Shown one piece after another: positions 53,607 to 62,895 of a stretch of 64,000 bases of DNA. The first letter of the stretch is position 1, and each line of letters begins with the position of its first letter. This DNA is from Psychromonas sp. CNPT3 (lineage in GTDB: Bacteria > Pseudomonadota > Gammaproteobacteria > Enterobacterales > Psychromonadaceae). A model generated the notes under the pieces. It did not search any database and was not told where the DNA came from. It saw only the letters and a program-made list of their open reading frames with translations. The translations under genes were made by a program, and so were the position numbers. Location: the NCBI RefSeq assembly GCF_000153405.2, contig NC_020802.1, positions 2,375,883 through 2,439,882 on the forward strand. Direction: 5' to 3'.

Positions 53607-55043
53607 TTATTTACTTAAACCATATTTTTTCATTTTTTCAACTAACGTAGTACGACGCATTGATAATAATTCTGCAGCATGAGAAACAACGCCATCTTGG
53701 CTATCAAGCGCTTGTTTTATCATCTCTATTTCAAATTCGGTTAACTTATCTTTTAAATTCATCCCATCTTGAGGTAAATGTCCTAAAAACCCTAAAGAGC
53801 CATTTAAGACCTCAGTATCTTCTGTAACCTCTGGAATATATGAAAACATATCACATAAGGCGTCACGCTCAGCGATAGCCTCTTGCTCTTCACTGTACTC
53901 AATAACCTCAGTGTCTTCACCTTGCGCATCTACATAACGATATTTAATCGGCAGATCACTAAGATCAACGATTTTATTGGCATTTAATATCAATAATCGT
54001 TCTAAAAGATTAGATAATTCGCGAACATTACCCGGCCAATTATGTGCCATTAACGATTCTAACGCCCGCTGCGTAAAACGTAAGGTCGCTTTATGATCAA
54101 CTTGTAAGCGCGCTAATAATTCTTGCAATAATAAAGGAATATCTTCGCATCGGTCGCGCAGTGCTGGTTTCTCGATAGGAAATACATTTAAACGATAATA
54201 AAGATCTTCCCTAAATTTACCTTCTTCGATCAGCGTTTCTAAATTGCGATGCGTCGCCGCAATAATACGTACATCAGCTTGTATCGTTTTAACACCACCA
54301 ACACGTTCAAAAGTACGCTCTTGCAATACACGCAATAACTTAACTTGCATTGGCATCGGCATATCACCAATTTCATCTAAGAATAAAGTACCGCCATAAG
54401 CAAGCTCAAAACGCCCTTTACGCTGGGCAAAGGCCCCCGTAAAGGCGCCTTTTTCATGTCCAAACAATTCACTTTCTAATAATTCAGCAGGAATAGCACC
54501 ACAGTTAATCGGCACAAAGGGGCCTTTATTACGTTTTGATATATCATGAATTGCACGGGCAGCCACTTCTTTTCCCGTACCCGATTCCCCTAAAATCAAA
54601 ACATTGGCTTTACTGTCGGCAACTTGCTCAATCAAATAACGAATATCTGCAATACGATCGCCTCGACCAATTAAGGCATTCACTAAATACTTATTGGTTT
54701 TATGTAATTTTTGTTTAGGGCAATTAAAAGACTGACAATAATACAAAAACTGCATTAACGAGGCATAAATCATGGGTTTGGTTAATACTGCGATGTGATT
54801 ATCATTATCAACATTGATTTCGCCGGATAAAGTCAAAAAAGCACTACGAGGAAACTGTTGAAATAAGTCAGAAGAGACTGCGCCTAAAATAATGGCTAAG
54901 GGACGCACTTGATTTACTTTATCTAATAATTCTGCTTTTTCAACTCGCTCACATGTTTCGCCAATAAAATTAAATACTGCAGATAGTTCATTGTATTGTT
55001 CTTGGTCGATATCAACCACATAAATTGGAAATCGTTGTTGCAT
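53607..55043 (-). CDS. flrA: master flagellar regulator FlrA (FleQ-like)
   Basis: FlrA sits at the top of the polar flagellar hierarchy and switches on flrBC and class II genes with sigma-54. The 478-residue protein has an N-terminal FleQ domain (about 1-120) and an AAA+ domain with P-loop [19 protein letters not shown] and GAFTGA. A Fis-type C-terminus follows ([21 protein letters not shown]). I chose the ATG at 55041-55043, with AGG five bases upstream; the frame runs 21 codons further without homology. In related FlrA/FleQ proteins c-di-GMP binding inhibits activity. Confidence 0.94.
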   Translation of the reverse strand: MQQRFPIYVVDIDQEQYNELSAVFNFIGETCERVEKAELLDKVNQVRPLAIILGAVSSDLFQQFPRSAFLTLSGEINVDNDNHIAVLTKPMIYASLMQFLYYCQSFNCPKQKLHKTNKYLVNALIGRGDRIADIRYLIEQVADSKANVLILGESGTGKEVAARAIHDISKRNKGPFVPINCGAIPAELLESELFGHEKGAFTGAFAQRKGRFELAYGGTLFLDEIGDMPMPMQVKLLRVLQERTFERVGGVKTIQADVRIIAATHRNLETLIEEGKFREDLYYRLNVFPIEKPALRDRCEDIPLLLQELLARLQVDHKATLRFTQRALESLMAHNWPGNVRELSNLLERLLILNANKIVDLSDLPIKYRYVDAQGEDTEVIEYSEEQEAIAERDALCDMFSYIPEVTEDTEVLNGSLGFLGHLPQDGMNLKDKLTEFEIEMIKQALDSQDGVVSHAAELLSMRRTTLVEKMKKYGLSK

Positions 55044-55170
55044 GTTACCTGCTCTAAAAAATAAGGTTTTCATAAGTTTAAACGTAAAAGGTAAAAATGC
55101 GAACAATCCATGTCAAAAAAGTGACGGAGACTAAATTATGACGGTTTTAATTTGTTAAAATTTAAAATGT

Positions 55171-55186
55171 TGGTTCGATTTTTGCT
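55171..55186 (+). promoter_or_regulatory. sigma-54 promoter candidate for fliS
   Basis: TGGTTCGATTTTTGCT has the invariant GG and GC at exactly the -24/-12 spacing of 12 bases and agrees with most of TGGCACGNNNNTTGCW. It lies 149 bp before fliS, as expected for an FlrC- or FlrA-dependent flagellar gene. Confidence 0.6.
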
Positions 55187-55334
55187 TTATCCTGTATAGA
55201 CCTATTGCATAAGTATATGACATCTAGTTTACATGCAATAAAAAAAAAGTTAATTAAAAGCATTAAATTATTCTAAAAAAACCCATTTAGACGTAAACTT
55301 AATAAGAACATCTCGTTAGTAAGGAAAATTATAC

Positions 55335-55730
55335 ATGCGCTTGTCTCTAAAAAAATATCAAAACACCAGCATGACTCATGTTGAACAAGCAGATCCACAT
55401 GCACTTATCTCTTTGATAATGCAACATATACTGGGTAATCTCGCAGCTGCAAAAGGGGCCATAGATCGCAAAGATATTGAAAATAAAAACAAACTATTGG
55501 GCAAAGTGATTGGCCTTATCGGAGAGCTACAAGATAGTCTAGATATGGAAAAGGGAGGTGATATATCGCGCCATTTATATGACTTATATTCTTATATGAT
55601 AAGCCAAGTTACCCAAGCTAATATGAAAAATGACACCAGCCCATTAACGGAAGTTGGCTCGCTCATAAATGAAATAAAATCGGCATGGGATGCGATACCT
55701 CCTGATGTTCGCCGACAATATGATCGCTAA
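55335..55730 (+). CDS. fliS: flagellin export chaperone FliS
   Basis: FliS binds flagellin in the cytoplasm and delivers it to the flagellar export gate. The 131-residue helical protein shows the FliS pattern: N-terminal KKYQNTSMTHVEQADPHALI, then GNLAAAKGAIDRKDIENKNKLLGKVIGLIGELQDSLDMEKGGDISRHLYDLYSYM. It is divergent from flrA, with a sigma-54-type promoter upstream. In Vibrio it is on the same strand and just before flrA, so the block has been inverted here. Confidence 0.95.
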   Translation: MRLSLKKYQNTSMTHVEQADPHALISLIMQHILGNLAAAKGAIDRKDIENKNKLLGKVIGLIGELQDSLDMEKGGDISRHLYDLYSYMISQVTQANMKNDTSPLTEVGSLINEIKSAWDAIPPDVRRQYDR

Positions 55731-55741
55731 GAAGGTGCTTT

Positions 55742-56041
55742 ATGCTCAATATACAAACTCAATTATTGGCATTATTTAAGCTACAAACGAAACTTCATCA
55801 AATTCTTGACGATGAAAACTATGAGCTATTTCAACAGCAACAAGTTTTTTTTTCCGATCAAGTCAATGCGCTTTTGTATAATAACCCTGAGCCTATACTC
55901 GTGGGTGTTATTGATGATTTAAAACGTTTAGAGGATGCAATAGCAACCCTACAAAGTAGATCAAAAAAAGTCCACCAGCAACTTAAAGATAAATCTTTAT
56001 TACAAAAACGTAATAAAAGTAAAATCCAAGCCTATAAATAA
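55742..56041 (+). CDS. FliT/FlaI-like flagellar chaperone
   Basis: This 99-residue, almost fully helical and charged protein lies 11 bp after fliS. Its size and position match the FliT/FlaI group, cytoplasmic chaperones of filament cap protein FliD. Sequence identity is too low for certainty. fliD, the expected partner, is not in the window. The stop codon forms the start of a 38-bp perfect palindrome. Confidence 0.65.
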   Translation: MLNIQTQLLALFKLQTKLHQILDDENYELFQQQQVFFSDQVNALLYNNPEPILVGVIDDLKRLEDAIATLQSRSKKVHQQLKDKSLLQKRNKSKIQAYK

Positions 56042-56078
56042 TTTAAAGATAAAAGAGACGTCTCTTTTATCTTTAAAT
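56041..56078. terminator. 38-bp perfect palindrome after the flagellar chaperone genes
   Basis: ATTTAAAGATAAAAGAGAC is followed directly by its exact complement, giving 19-base arms with no spacer. It lies between convergent transcripts (the flagellar chaperone and the DJ-1 gene) and likely terminates both. Confidence 0.75.
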
Positions 56079-56142
56079 AGGTGAAATATGTGCAATAGCG
56101 CACATTTCACAACGCTTACTCGTCTAAGAAGAACGGCAGACT

Positions 56143-56739
56143 TTAAGAAACAGGCCAATGCTCAAAATAAATGTGATCTGCTTGCCAGTCCACTTTATTA
56201 CGATCCCTTTTAGGATCTCGTTCATCACCGAGTAATAATTTCGCAACACTAAATGCAAATTCAAAACTAACGCCCAAACCTCGTCCGGTGACAATATTCC
56301 CATCAATCACCACTTTCTTTTGTTGGTAATTTCCATCTGCATATTTATCGCTGAGGCCATCACCGGTTGTGTAATTTTTCCCTTCAAGTAAATCATGTGC
56401 GGCTAATACTTTTGCGCCAGAAGAACACAAGGCGCAGATATACTTCCCTTCTTGCATGTGTCTTTTTATAAACGAAATAACCTGTGTATTCGCCGATAAA
56501 TTATCAGTACCAACAGGCCCACCCGGCATCATCACTGCATCGTATGTTTCTGTAACACGAGAGTCTAACGTATGATCGGCTGTGATCCGCGTTTCAAAAT
56601 AGCTTTTAAGGGCAGTCGTTTTCATAGAAGATAATACATCGACCTCAATATCTAGTCTGCGCATTATATCGATAAAGACAACCGCTTCTCCTTCTTCAAA
56701 GCCATCTGCAAGTAAAACGGCGACTCTTTTTTTTAACAT
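56143..56739 (-). CDS. DJ-1/PfpI family protein
   Basis: This 198-residue protein belongs to the DJ-1/ThiJ/PfpI superfamily, whose members act as chaperones, glyoxalases or deglycases. The conserved glutamate is in LLADGFEEGEAV (E15/E16). The nucleophile cysteine is in ICALCSSGAKVL (C105), and the PGG and TGDGLSD motifs fit the YajL/DJ-1 branch. I chose the ATG at 56737-56739, with AAAGGA upstream. It stands alone next to the carbohydrate locus; a link is not evident. Confidence 0.9.
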   Translation of the reverse strand: MLKKRVAVLLADGFEEGEAVVFIDIMRRLDIEVDVLSSMKTTALKSYFETRITADHTLDSRVTETYDAVMMPGGPVGTDNLSANTQVISFIKRHMQEGKYICALCSSGAKVLAAHDLLEGKNYTTGDGLSDKYADGNYQQKKVVIDGNIVTGRGLGVSFEFAFSVAKLLLGDERDPKRDRNKVDWQADHIYFEHWPVS

Positions 56740-56850
56740 TTTAATTTCCTTTGTTATATATATTTTATTTACAAAACGAAAGGCAAGAATACGTACTTGC
56801 ATCGTTTTTTATTATTTGTGTTAACGGTGCCCTATTATTCAAATTCTGGA

Positions 56851-58332
56851 TCAAAAAAAAGCCCCCATTTTAGAAGAATAACAAGTGACACCTTTGCGTA
56901 ATAAATTATTTTTGGGTCTATCAGCCCTTCCGGTTAGCACCTCTTTACACTTTGATTTGATACTTTGCTTTTGCAATGCTCGCGAACAAGGATCTTGATC
57001 TTTGGTATAATCTTCTTTAAAAATAACCACGACTTCTTGGGTCTTAGAAATACCAATAACCTTAGCGGCAATCGCATCTATATCAAACTCAAAGTCGCCC
57101 TGCTCAATCGGCAAGGGGCTTTCAACGCAGTCCCAAAGATTAATGCGTTGCCCACAATAAAGTGCAATATTAAGCGCGCGCATGGACCAAAAACAACTCG
57201 CGGGGCCACTATAATTATCAACAAGACGCGCGTCATCACTAAACATGCCTTGTGTCGGAGCGCCATTTTTCAACGCATCATGTGCAATAAAATACTCAAG
57301 ACTCATTCTAAATGCGCGCTTTGCCTCGCCAACACTTATCGCCGAACTACCTTGATCTAATGATGCAAGAAGAGGCACAGCGGCGGCGAGTCGATAACAA
57401 GCACTACGACCAAAAAAAGGAATACCTTGTGGGGTAAAAAAGTAACGATAATTTTTTACGTGCGAGGCCATTGCTTGATGAATAAACTGCGCATCAAAAT
57501 CAGGATCAATTTGATCTAACCAATACAATGAATAATGAAATCCCCACGCATTATAATAATCATAATTACCTTTAGCACCATCTCTAAACCAACCATCGCC
57601 TACATAAAATTCTTTTATGCGCGCATATTTATCATGGGCGATAAAATCTTCACCACTGAGACTTTTGATCACAAATTGCACCTTTAGTACAAACAGATGC
57701 CAATTATTATCAACCGTTTTACAGTGATTAATTTGCTTAAACCAGGTCATGATTTGTGTTTGTTGCACTTTATTATATTGATCCCAAATAAAATCTTTGG
57801 CTATCCACAGCGCTAAAGCAAGATCTGCACTTTCACATATTTTCTGATCATGATCAGAAAGTATCCCCCAGTAACCTCTATGCGCAGGATCAGTGCCCGC
57901 TAAAAAGGCGCTAAACAACATTTGTTGCACATCAATCTTCCGGCCTTCCATTGCCGTTAAGCCCTGCATATTGCCTTGATTTGCATGTAACCAAGCGGCC
58001 AGCGTCGGCAAAACGCGGCTTACCCCTTCAAGTGCATCCGTTTTTGCACTTTGTTGGCTAGGGCGCCCAGGGTAGTAAGCATAAGTATTATCCCATAGCG
58101 CGTAATGCTCAAAGGCTTCTACTACATAAGCACTTAATAAATGACATTTTTGTTTAAACGCAACATCATCTTGTTGAAAAATCTGTTTTATTTTTTTATC
58201 ATTGCGGTGATATTTAGATTTTTTATATATTTGACGACGCACATTTTCTTTTAATAAGGAGCAATACATTTTGGCATCGGGATGCTCACAAGGGATATGT
58301 GGTCGTTGTGTTTCTTTTATTTTTACACTCAT
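56851..58332 (-). CDS. DUF2264 family protein, probable glycoside hydrolase
   Basis: The 493-residue protein matches the DUF2264 (PF10022) pattern found in polysaccharide utilisation loci. Tell-tale segments are DNTYAYYPGRPSQ, AHRGYWGILSDHDQ, NNWHLFVLKVQ, GDGWFRDGAKGNYDYYNAWGFHYSLYW and a GPASCFWSMRA motif. I recall related proteins being described as beta-glucuronidase-type enzymes (GH154), but I cannot confirm this here. There is no signal peptide, so it is cytoplasmic and would act on imported sugars. It lies last in the carbohydrate locus, 236 bp after the GH105 gene; a good GAGGAGA ribosome-binding site suggests independent expression. Confidence 0.8.
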   Translation of the reverse strand: MSVKIKETQRPHIPCEHPDAKMYCSLLKENVRRQIYKKSKYHRNDKKIKQIFQQDDVAFKQKCHLLSAYVVEAFEHYALWDNTYAYYPGRPSQQSAKTDALEGVSRVLPTLAAWLHANQGNMQGLTAMEGRKIDVQQMLFSAFLAGTDPAHRGYWGILSDHDQKICESADLALALWIAKDFIWDQYNKVQQTQIMTWFKQINHCKTVDNNWHLFVLKVQFVIKSLSGEDFIAHDKYARIKEFYVGDGWFRDGAKGNYDYYNAWGFHYSLYWLDQIDPDFDAQFIHQAMASHVKNYRYFFTPQGIPFFGRSACYRLAAAVPLLASLDQGSSAISVGEAKRAFRMSLEYFIAHDALKNGAPTQGMFSDDARLVDNYSGPASCFWSMRALNIALYCGQRINLWDCVESPLPIEQGDFEFDIDAIAAKVIGISKTQEVVVIFKEDYTKDQDPCSRALQKQSIKSKCKEVLTGRADRPKNNLLRKGVTCYSSKMGAFF

Positions 58333-58568
58333 CGTTTAAAATCTCCTCTAAGGAAAAACCCTAAATTTAGATATGCTCCCTAAAATGTGTCTACGAATGT
58401 AACCTTTACTTTTTCAGTATCGGTATCACGATAATGAATAAAAATCGCGTTGCTGCGTAAACATAAAGCACTTAATTGACATCCCTATCAAAAAATAATG
58501 TGCTATAAATAAAAAAAGAAAAATATAATATGCTTATATTTTCCTTTTAATATCAATAGAGACTAAAT

Positions 58569-59618
58569 TTATTCGCCGAGCAACATCACTTGTGTGGCAG
58601 CAAGAATAAAGGCGCCAGCACCATAATCAATATTATGCTCAAATTCGACATCACGCGGATTAAAGGCAGGTAACTGTACCCAACCGATCATGCCATTATC
58701 ATGAATACAAGGTAGTAATGCATCCCATGATTTTTCAACAATGGGTAAATAGATGTCTTTATCTAAGATCTCGTTATTGAGACCCCAAGCTAGACCGTAA
58801 CAAAATAGTGCCGTTGCACTACTTTCAGGGGCTGGAAACGCCTCTGGATCTAATAAACTTGTGCGCCAAAAACCATCAGCTTGTTGATATTTAATAATTT
58901 CTTTCGCTAGGTTTTTATATAATTCAATGTATTTAGGACGATCTACATAATTTTCAGGCATGTGTGCAAGTATGCGAGGCACAGCGGCTAAAACCCAAGC
59001 AATACCACGGCTCCAAAATACTTTTTCACCATTGGCTTCACGCAGTTCAGTGCGCTCAATATTTGGTATATAACGCTGGTCGCGATAAAAAAGCCCTGTT
59101 TCAGGATCGTATAAATGCTCAACTGAATCCCAAAAAGCAGTATTCATATACTCTAAGTAACGAGGATCCTTCGTCAATTCAGATAGTGCTGCGAATCCCG
59201 GGGGGGCCATAAATAATGAATCAGACCACCACCAATCTTTACGTCCTAATTGAGGATCATCAAGCATCAAATCAAATGCTTTAATGGTTGGCTCAAGCGC
59301 TTCTTTTTGATTAACGACAGGGTACACATCTAAATAGGCTTGTACGCAAATATGATCATCGGCAAAACGTGCATTAGGGCCCGTTCTAAAACCGGTATGT
59401 AACGTATAATTCATTACCCCATCAAGATATTCACTGTCATCTGTTGCTTTCCAAGCGGCTGCAACTGAAGACCAAAAGACACCACGTTCCCAATCAGTAT
59501 CTTTAATAAAACGGGTTTTACCACTGCGTCTAAGTACGCTACGTGTTTGGTTTTGTGCTTGATAACGATAAACTCGTTTCATCGCTTCTAATATGTTTTT
59601 TTTACTGCCAACCGACAT
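58569..59618 (-). CDS. GH105-type unsaturated uronyl hydrolase
   Basis: This 349-residue protein belongs to the YteR/YesR (GH105) group, which hydrates and removes the 4,5-unsaturated uronate left by polysaccharide lyases. Visible features are the alpha/alpha-barrel, the ARFADDHICVQAYLDVYP region (D87/D88) and DWWWSDSLFMAPPGF with the probable catalytic aspartate D133. FWSRGIAWVLAAVPRIL is also typical. It has no signal peptide, so the substrate must be imported first. KduI, encoded just upstream, processes the released uronate. GH88 is the less likely alternative. Confidence 0.88.
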   Translation of the reverse strand: MSVGSKKNILEAMKRVYRYQAQNQTRSVLRRSGKTRFIKDTDWERGVFWSSVAAAWKATDDSEYLDGVMNYTLHTGFRTGPNARFADDHICVQAYLDVYPVVNQKEALEPTIKAFDLMLDDPQLGRKDWWWSDSLFMAPPGFAALSELTKDPRYLEYMNTAFWDSVEHLYDPETGLFYRDQRYIPNIERTELREANGEKVFWSRGIAWVLAAVPRILAHMPENYVDRPKYIELYKNLAKEIIKYQQADGFWRTSLLDPEAFPAPESSATALFCYGLAWGLNNEILDKDIYLPIVEKSWDALLPCIHDNGMIGWVQLPAFNPRDVEFEHNIDYGAGAFILAATQVMLLGE

Positions 59619-59686
59619 TTTAATCTTCCTTATATAGGCTAGTTAAACACTGTAAATCAGATTTACAGTAAAATTGTTATCTTATC

Positions 59687-59719
59687 AAAGATGAGCTTTT
59701 AAAATAAAAGCTCATCTTT
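59687..59719 (-). terminator. kduI terminator
   Basis: AAAGATGAGCTTTT / AAAAGCTCATCTTT is a 14-base perfect stem with a five-base loop, 8 bp after the kduI stop. It suggests that GH105 has its own promoter, near a second inverted repeat (CTGTAAAT / ATTTACAG at 59650-59668). Confidence 0.65.
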
Positions 59720-59727
59720 ATTACAAG

Positions 59728-60558
59728 CTATTTAAGGTCACGCAGTGCAACATGATCCATGTCGTGGAAGGTTTGATTTTCACCTACCATTCCCCAAATA
59801 AAGGTGTAACGCGCGGTGCCTACACCTGAATGGATTGACCAACTTGGGCTTATCACTGCTTGTTCATTGCGTAGCACTAAATGGCGAGTTTCTTGAGGCT
59901 CACCCATATAGTGAAATACGATGTTATCGTCACTCATATCAAAATATAAATAAACTTCCATACGTCTTTCATGTGTATGACAAGGCATCGTATTCCATAG
60001 ACTACCAGGAGCAAGCTCCGTCATGCCCATTACTAATTGACACGTCGGTAATACAGCGGGGTGGAAGTATTTATAAATCGTACGTACATTACAGTTTTCA
60101 GCAGAGCCTAATGTTTCAGGCGATGCATCTTTACGTGTGATTTTACGTGTTGGATAAGCATGATGTGCGGGTGCGCAGTTAAGATAAAATCGTGCAGGAT
60201 TTTTATCATCTACACTTTCAAAAGACACTTTTTCTGCGCCCATACCGACATAAATTGCTTCACGAGCACCAATCTCAAACGTTTCACCATCAACAATCAC
60301 GCGTCCAGCGGCACCAATGTTAATAACACCTAACTCACGGCGTTGTAAAAAGAAATCAACACCGAGCTCTTTACCACCTTCCAATTCAAGGCGACCTGAT
60401 GTTGGTAAGATACCGCCCACTATAATACGGTCAATATGACTGTAGGTTAGATTAATCTGACCTTCTTGAAATAAATTTTCAATTAAAAAATGCTCACGTA
60501 ATTGCTCTGTATCGAGTTGTTTTGCATGTGCACTATGAATAGGTTGACGTATTTCCAT
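59728..60558 (-). CDS. kduI: 5-dehydro-4-deoxy-D-glucuronate isomerase
   Basis: KduI isomerises 4-deoxy-L-threo-5-hexosulose uronate to 3-deoxy-D-glycero-2,5-hexodiulosonate in the breakdown of pectin, glycosaminoglycan and other uronate polymers. The 276-residue cupin has the zinc ligands H194, H196, E201 ([15 protein letters not shown]) and H243 (SIHSGVG), matching the E. coli enzyme with a two-residue offset. KduD, the next enzyme, is absent from the window. Confidence 0.96.
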   Translation of the reverse strand: MEIRQPIHSAHAKQLDTEQLREHFLIENLFQEGQINLTYSHIDRIIVGGILPTSGRLELEGGKELGVDFFLQRRELGVINIGAAGRVIVDGETFEIGAREAIYVGMGAEKVSFESVDDKNPARFYLNCAPAHHAYPTRKITRKDASPETLGSAENCNVRTIYKYFHPAVLPTCQLVMGMTELAPGSLWNTMPCHTHERRMEVYLYFDMSDDNIVFHYMGEPQETRHLVLRNEQAVISPSWSIHSGVGTARYTFIWGMVGENQTFHDMDHVALRDLK

Positions 60559-60702
60559 CTGAAACTCCTAGGTAACTATTTTTCATTTAAATTAATGTCT
60601 GCTTTTTAAAGTAAAAGCTTAACTTTTATACTTTACTCTTTTGCTTAAAAAATATGCAAGAATATGATTTATATACTCATGCAAAGTAAAAGAATAAAAA
60701 AA

Positions 60703-61143
60703 TCACAATCCATCCGCACATTCATCATCAGCAGTATTTAATGCCAATGTAAATTGTTGACGCATATCTTGTATGCTAGACGTGCCGATTTCGATTAACA
60801 TTTGAACTAACTCTTTTAAGCTAACATCGTCTCGTTCAAAGACTGCATTGGCTATCATGGGTAAATTAACACCCGCAATGACTTCTTTATTTTGACTTTT
60901 AATAACGAGTGATAAGGCCCGATTAGCAGGTGAGCCACCGGGTAAATCTGTTAAAAACAAAACGCCCTCGCCAGTATCAACGGCATCAGCTGCAATATTA
61001 AGTGCATTCTCTAATTCATCTGTGGACATCGACGTTACAAAATCAACAAAGGCTAAGTTATCTTGATCGCCAGTAATAGCGTGCACGGCAGATGCCATAC
61101 CCGTTGCAAAATTAATGTGCCCTGAAACAACAAGACCAATCAT
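60703..61143 (-). CDS. PTS mannose/fructose/sorbose-family IIA component
   Basis: This 146-residue cytoplasmic protein accepts phosphate from HPr on H9 (GLVVSGHINFATG). It contains the conserved LTDLPGGSPANRAL loop near the active site and NLPMIANAVF. This is the AgaF-type IIA fold. IIB, IIC and IID lie upstream, so a complete transporter is encoded. A terminator-like hairpin precedes this gene within the operon. Confidence 0.93.
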   Translation of the reverse strand: MIGLVVSGHINFATGMASAVHAITGDQDNLAFVDFVTSMSTDELENALNIAADAVDTGEGVLFLTDLPGGSPANRALSLVIKSQNKEVIAGVNLPMIANAVFERDDVSLKELVQMLIEIGTSSIQDMRQQFTLALNTADDECADGL

Positions 61144-61160
61144 ATCCCACTCCTTTAATA

Positions 61161-61192
61161 AGAAAAAAGGAAGAGAGAGGCCTCTCTTCCTT
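61161..61192 (-). terminator. terminator-like hairpin between IID and IIA genes
   Basis: On the minus strand GGAAGAGAG / CTCTCTTCC (nine pairs, four-base loop) is followed by TTTTTTCTTATT and then the IIA ribosome-binding site. It has the form of an intrinsic terminator inside the PTS operon. Confidence 0.7.
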
Positions 61193-61205
61193 ACTTATTT
61201 ACTTG

Positions 61206-62087
61206 TTATACAATTCCGAAAACATGACCCACAACACCCGCAGCTAGCGTTGCAAAAATAAGCACTGGCGGTTTTGACCAAAAACCCGTTTTCTTAACCA
61301 TCATTAGCATGAAGAAGACTAAAGTAAGAGGCAGAATATTCGGCATTATTTTATCAAATAATGCACTTTGCAACTCGACCACCTTGCCACCCATTTCGAG
61401 TGAAATAGTCGTTTTCAGGTGAATAAACGAAGCAGATAGTGCGCCGATAACAAAGATACCCATAATGTTGGCAGCTTTTGCTAAACGCTCTGTTGTATCG
61501 CCCATATTAACCATGGCGGCTGTTCCTGCTTTGTAACCCATAAATAACAAACCAAAGTACACAAAGAAGTGAACGATTTGATATAAGAAGAAGAATACAA
61601 AAGGACCGGCTATTGAACCATCAAGCGCAATAGATGCACCGAGTGCCAATGTTAAAGGCATCAACGTCATGTGATCGATAGCGTCGCCAATCCCGCCTGT
61701 TGGGCCCATTCCTGCTACTTTCATAACATTAATAGTTGATGGCTTTTCTTTGTTTTCTTCCATCGCGATGGAAGTACCCAATAAGAATGTAAATAACTTA
61801 GGACTCGCATTAAAGAACTGCAGGTGATTTTTAAGCGCAACCGCTAAATCGCGTTTATTATTACCGTGGATCCTTTTGAGCGCGGGGATAATAGAGAATA
61901 CAAATCCCCCACCTTGCATACGTTCAAAGTTAAAGTTACCTTCCATAAACAGACCACGTAACCCACACATCCAAAGATCTTTTTTAGTGATAACTTGGCG
62001 TACAGCAGTGTCTTCATAAGCATCAATATCTTTACTCATTGAGCCTTGGACTTGAGCATCCATTTCATTTTTCATATTAGATCCCAT
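61206..62087 (-). CDS. PTS mannose-family IID membrane component
   Basis: The 293-residue protein shows the IID pattern: GLFMEGNFNFERMQGGGFVFSIIPALKRI, HLQFFNASPKLFTFLLGTSIAMEE, and MGPTGGIGDAIDHMTLMPLTLALGASIA, with membrane helices in the C-terminal half. With IIC it forms the sugar channel. I chose the ATG at 62085-62087, with GAGGA eight bases upstream, so it overlaps the IIC gene by 11 bp. The frame also extends 17 codons further upstream. Confidence 0.94.
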   Translation of the reverse strand: MGSNMKNEMDAQVQGSMSKDIDAYEDTAVRQVITKKDLWMCGLRGLFMEGNFNFERMQGGGFVFSIIPALKRIHGNNKRDLAVALKNHLQFFNASPKLFTFLLGTSIAMEENKEKPSTINVMKVAGMGPTGGIGDAIDHMTLMPLTLALGASIALDGSIAGPFVFFFLYQIVHFFVYFGLLFMGYKAGTAAMVNMGDTTERLAKAANIMGIFVIGALSASFIHLKTTISLEMGGKVVELQSALFDKIMPNILPLTLVFFMLMMVKKTGFWSKPPVLIFATLAAGVVGHVFGIV

Positions 62088-62850
62088 CTTCAAAGTCCTC
62101 ATTGCTAGTATTTGAATTGTTATTGTTGCTACTTGCACTAAAGAAGTAATATATCGCAGCCGCTGATGCGCCTAATACCGCAACAGCCATAACAGGAAGG
62201 TGTAAATAGGTTGTCATTACGAAGCCAATAAAGAAGACACCCGCCACCTCTTTTGACCACATCATTTTAAGTAGCATTGCAAAACCGATTGCAGGTACCA
62301 TTTTCGCGCCAATACCTAAACCAACTAACAATACTTTTGGTGCATTTTCATCAATCCATGCAGCACCATGCTCACCAAAGTAGATGGTAAAGAAGGCTAT
62401 CACGGCATATAACATGGCCCGTGTACATATCGTTGAAATAAGGAGTCTATCAATGCCTCCTGGATTTGCATTATCAGCGTGTTTATCCGCAATACCCATC
62501 GTAAATGACGTTACCGCAAAGAAACCGATGATCAACATTTGCATTAATACTGCAATCGGCATACCGACACCCATCGCAACATCAGCAGATTGTCCAGTCA
62601 TAACCGCAAAGGCTACAGCTGCAATCGTACCCATGGTTACATCTGGTGGCTGTGCGCCTGCATTTGGCACTAAGCCAAGCCAAGCTAGCTCAAGTGTTGC
62701 ACCGGCTATCAGACCGATTTGCATGTCTCCCATTATAAAACCAACTACCGGTCCCGTAATAAGAGGGCGATGAATGTTCAGCGCGACATCGTACTTGTCG
62801 ATACCACAAAAGAAGGCCCATATTGCAACCATCGAAGCTTCAAAGATCAT
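62077..62850 (-). CDS. PTS mannose-family IIC membrane component
   Basis: This 257-residue, highly hydrophobic protein carries HRPLITGPVVGFIMGDMQIGLIAGATLELAWLG and MTGQSADVAMGVGMPIAVLMQ, signatures of the mannose/N-acetylgalactosamine IIC family. About seven helices are visible. The C-terminus is asparagine- and serine-rich. It follows the IIB gene by 45 bp. Confidence 0.94.
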   Translation of the reverse strand: MIFEASMVAIWAFFCGIDKYDVALNIHRPLITGPVVGFIMGDMQIGLIAGATLELAWLGLVPNAGAQPPDVTMGTIAAVAFAVMTGQSADVAMGVGMPIAVLMQMLIIGFFAVTSFTMGIADKHADNANPGGIDRLLISTICTRAMLYAVIAFFTIYFGEHGAAWIDENAPKVLLVGLGIGAKMVPAIGFAMLLKMMWSKEVAGVFFIGFVMTTYLHLPVMAVAVLGASAAAIYYFFSASSNNNNSNTSNEDFEDGI

Positions 62851-62895
62851 GATTTATTCCTTTTTATGTCTTTAATGTTAAGTAAAATATTTCGT

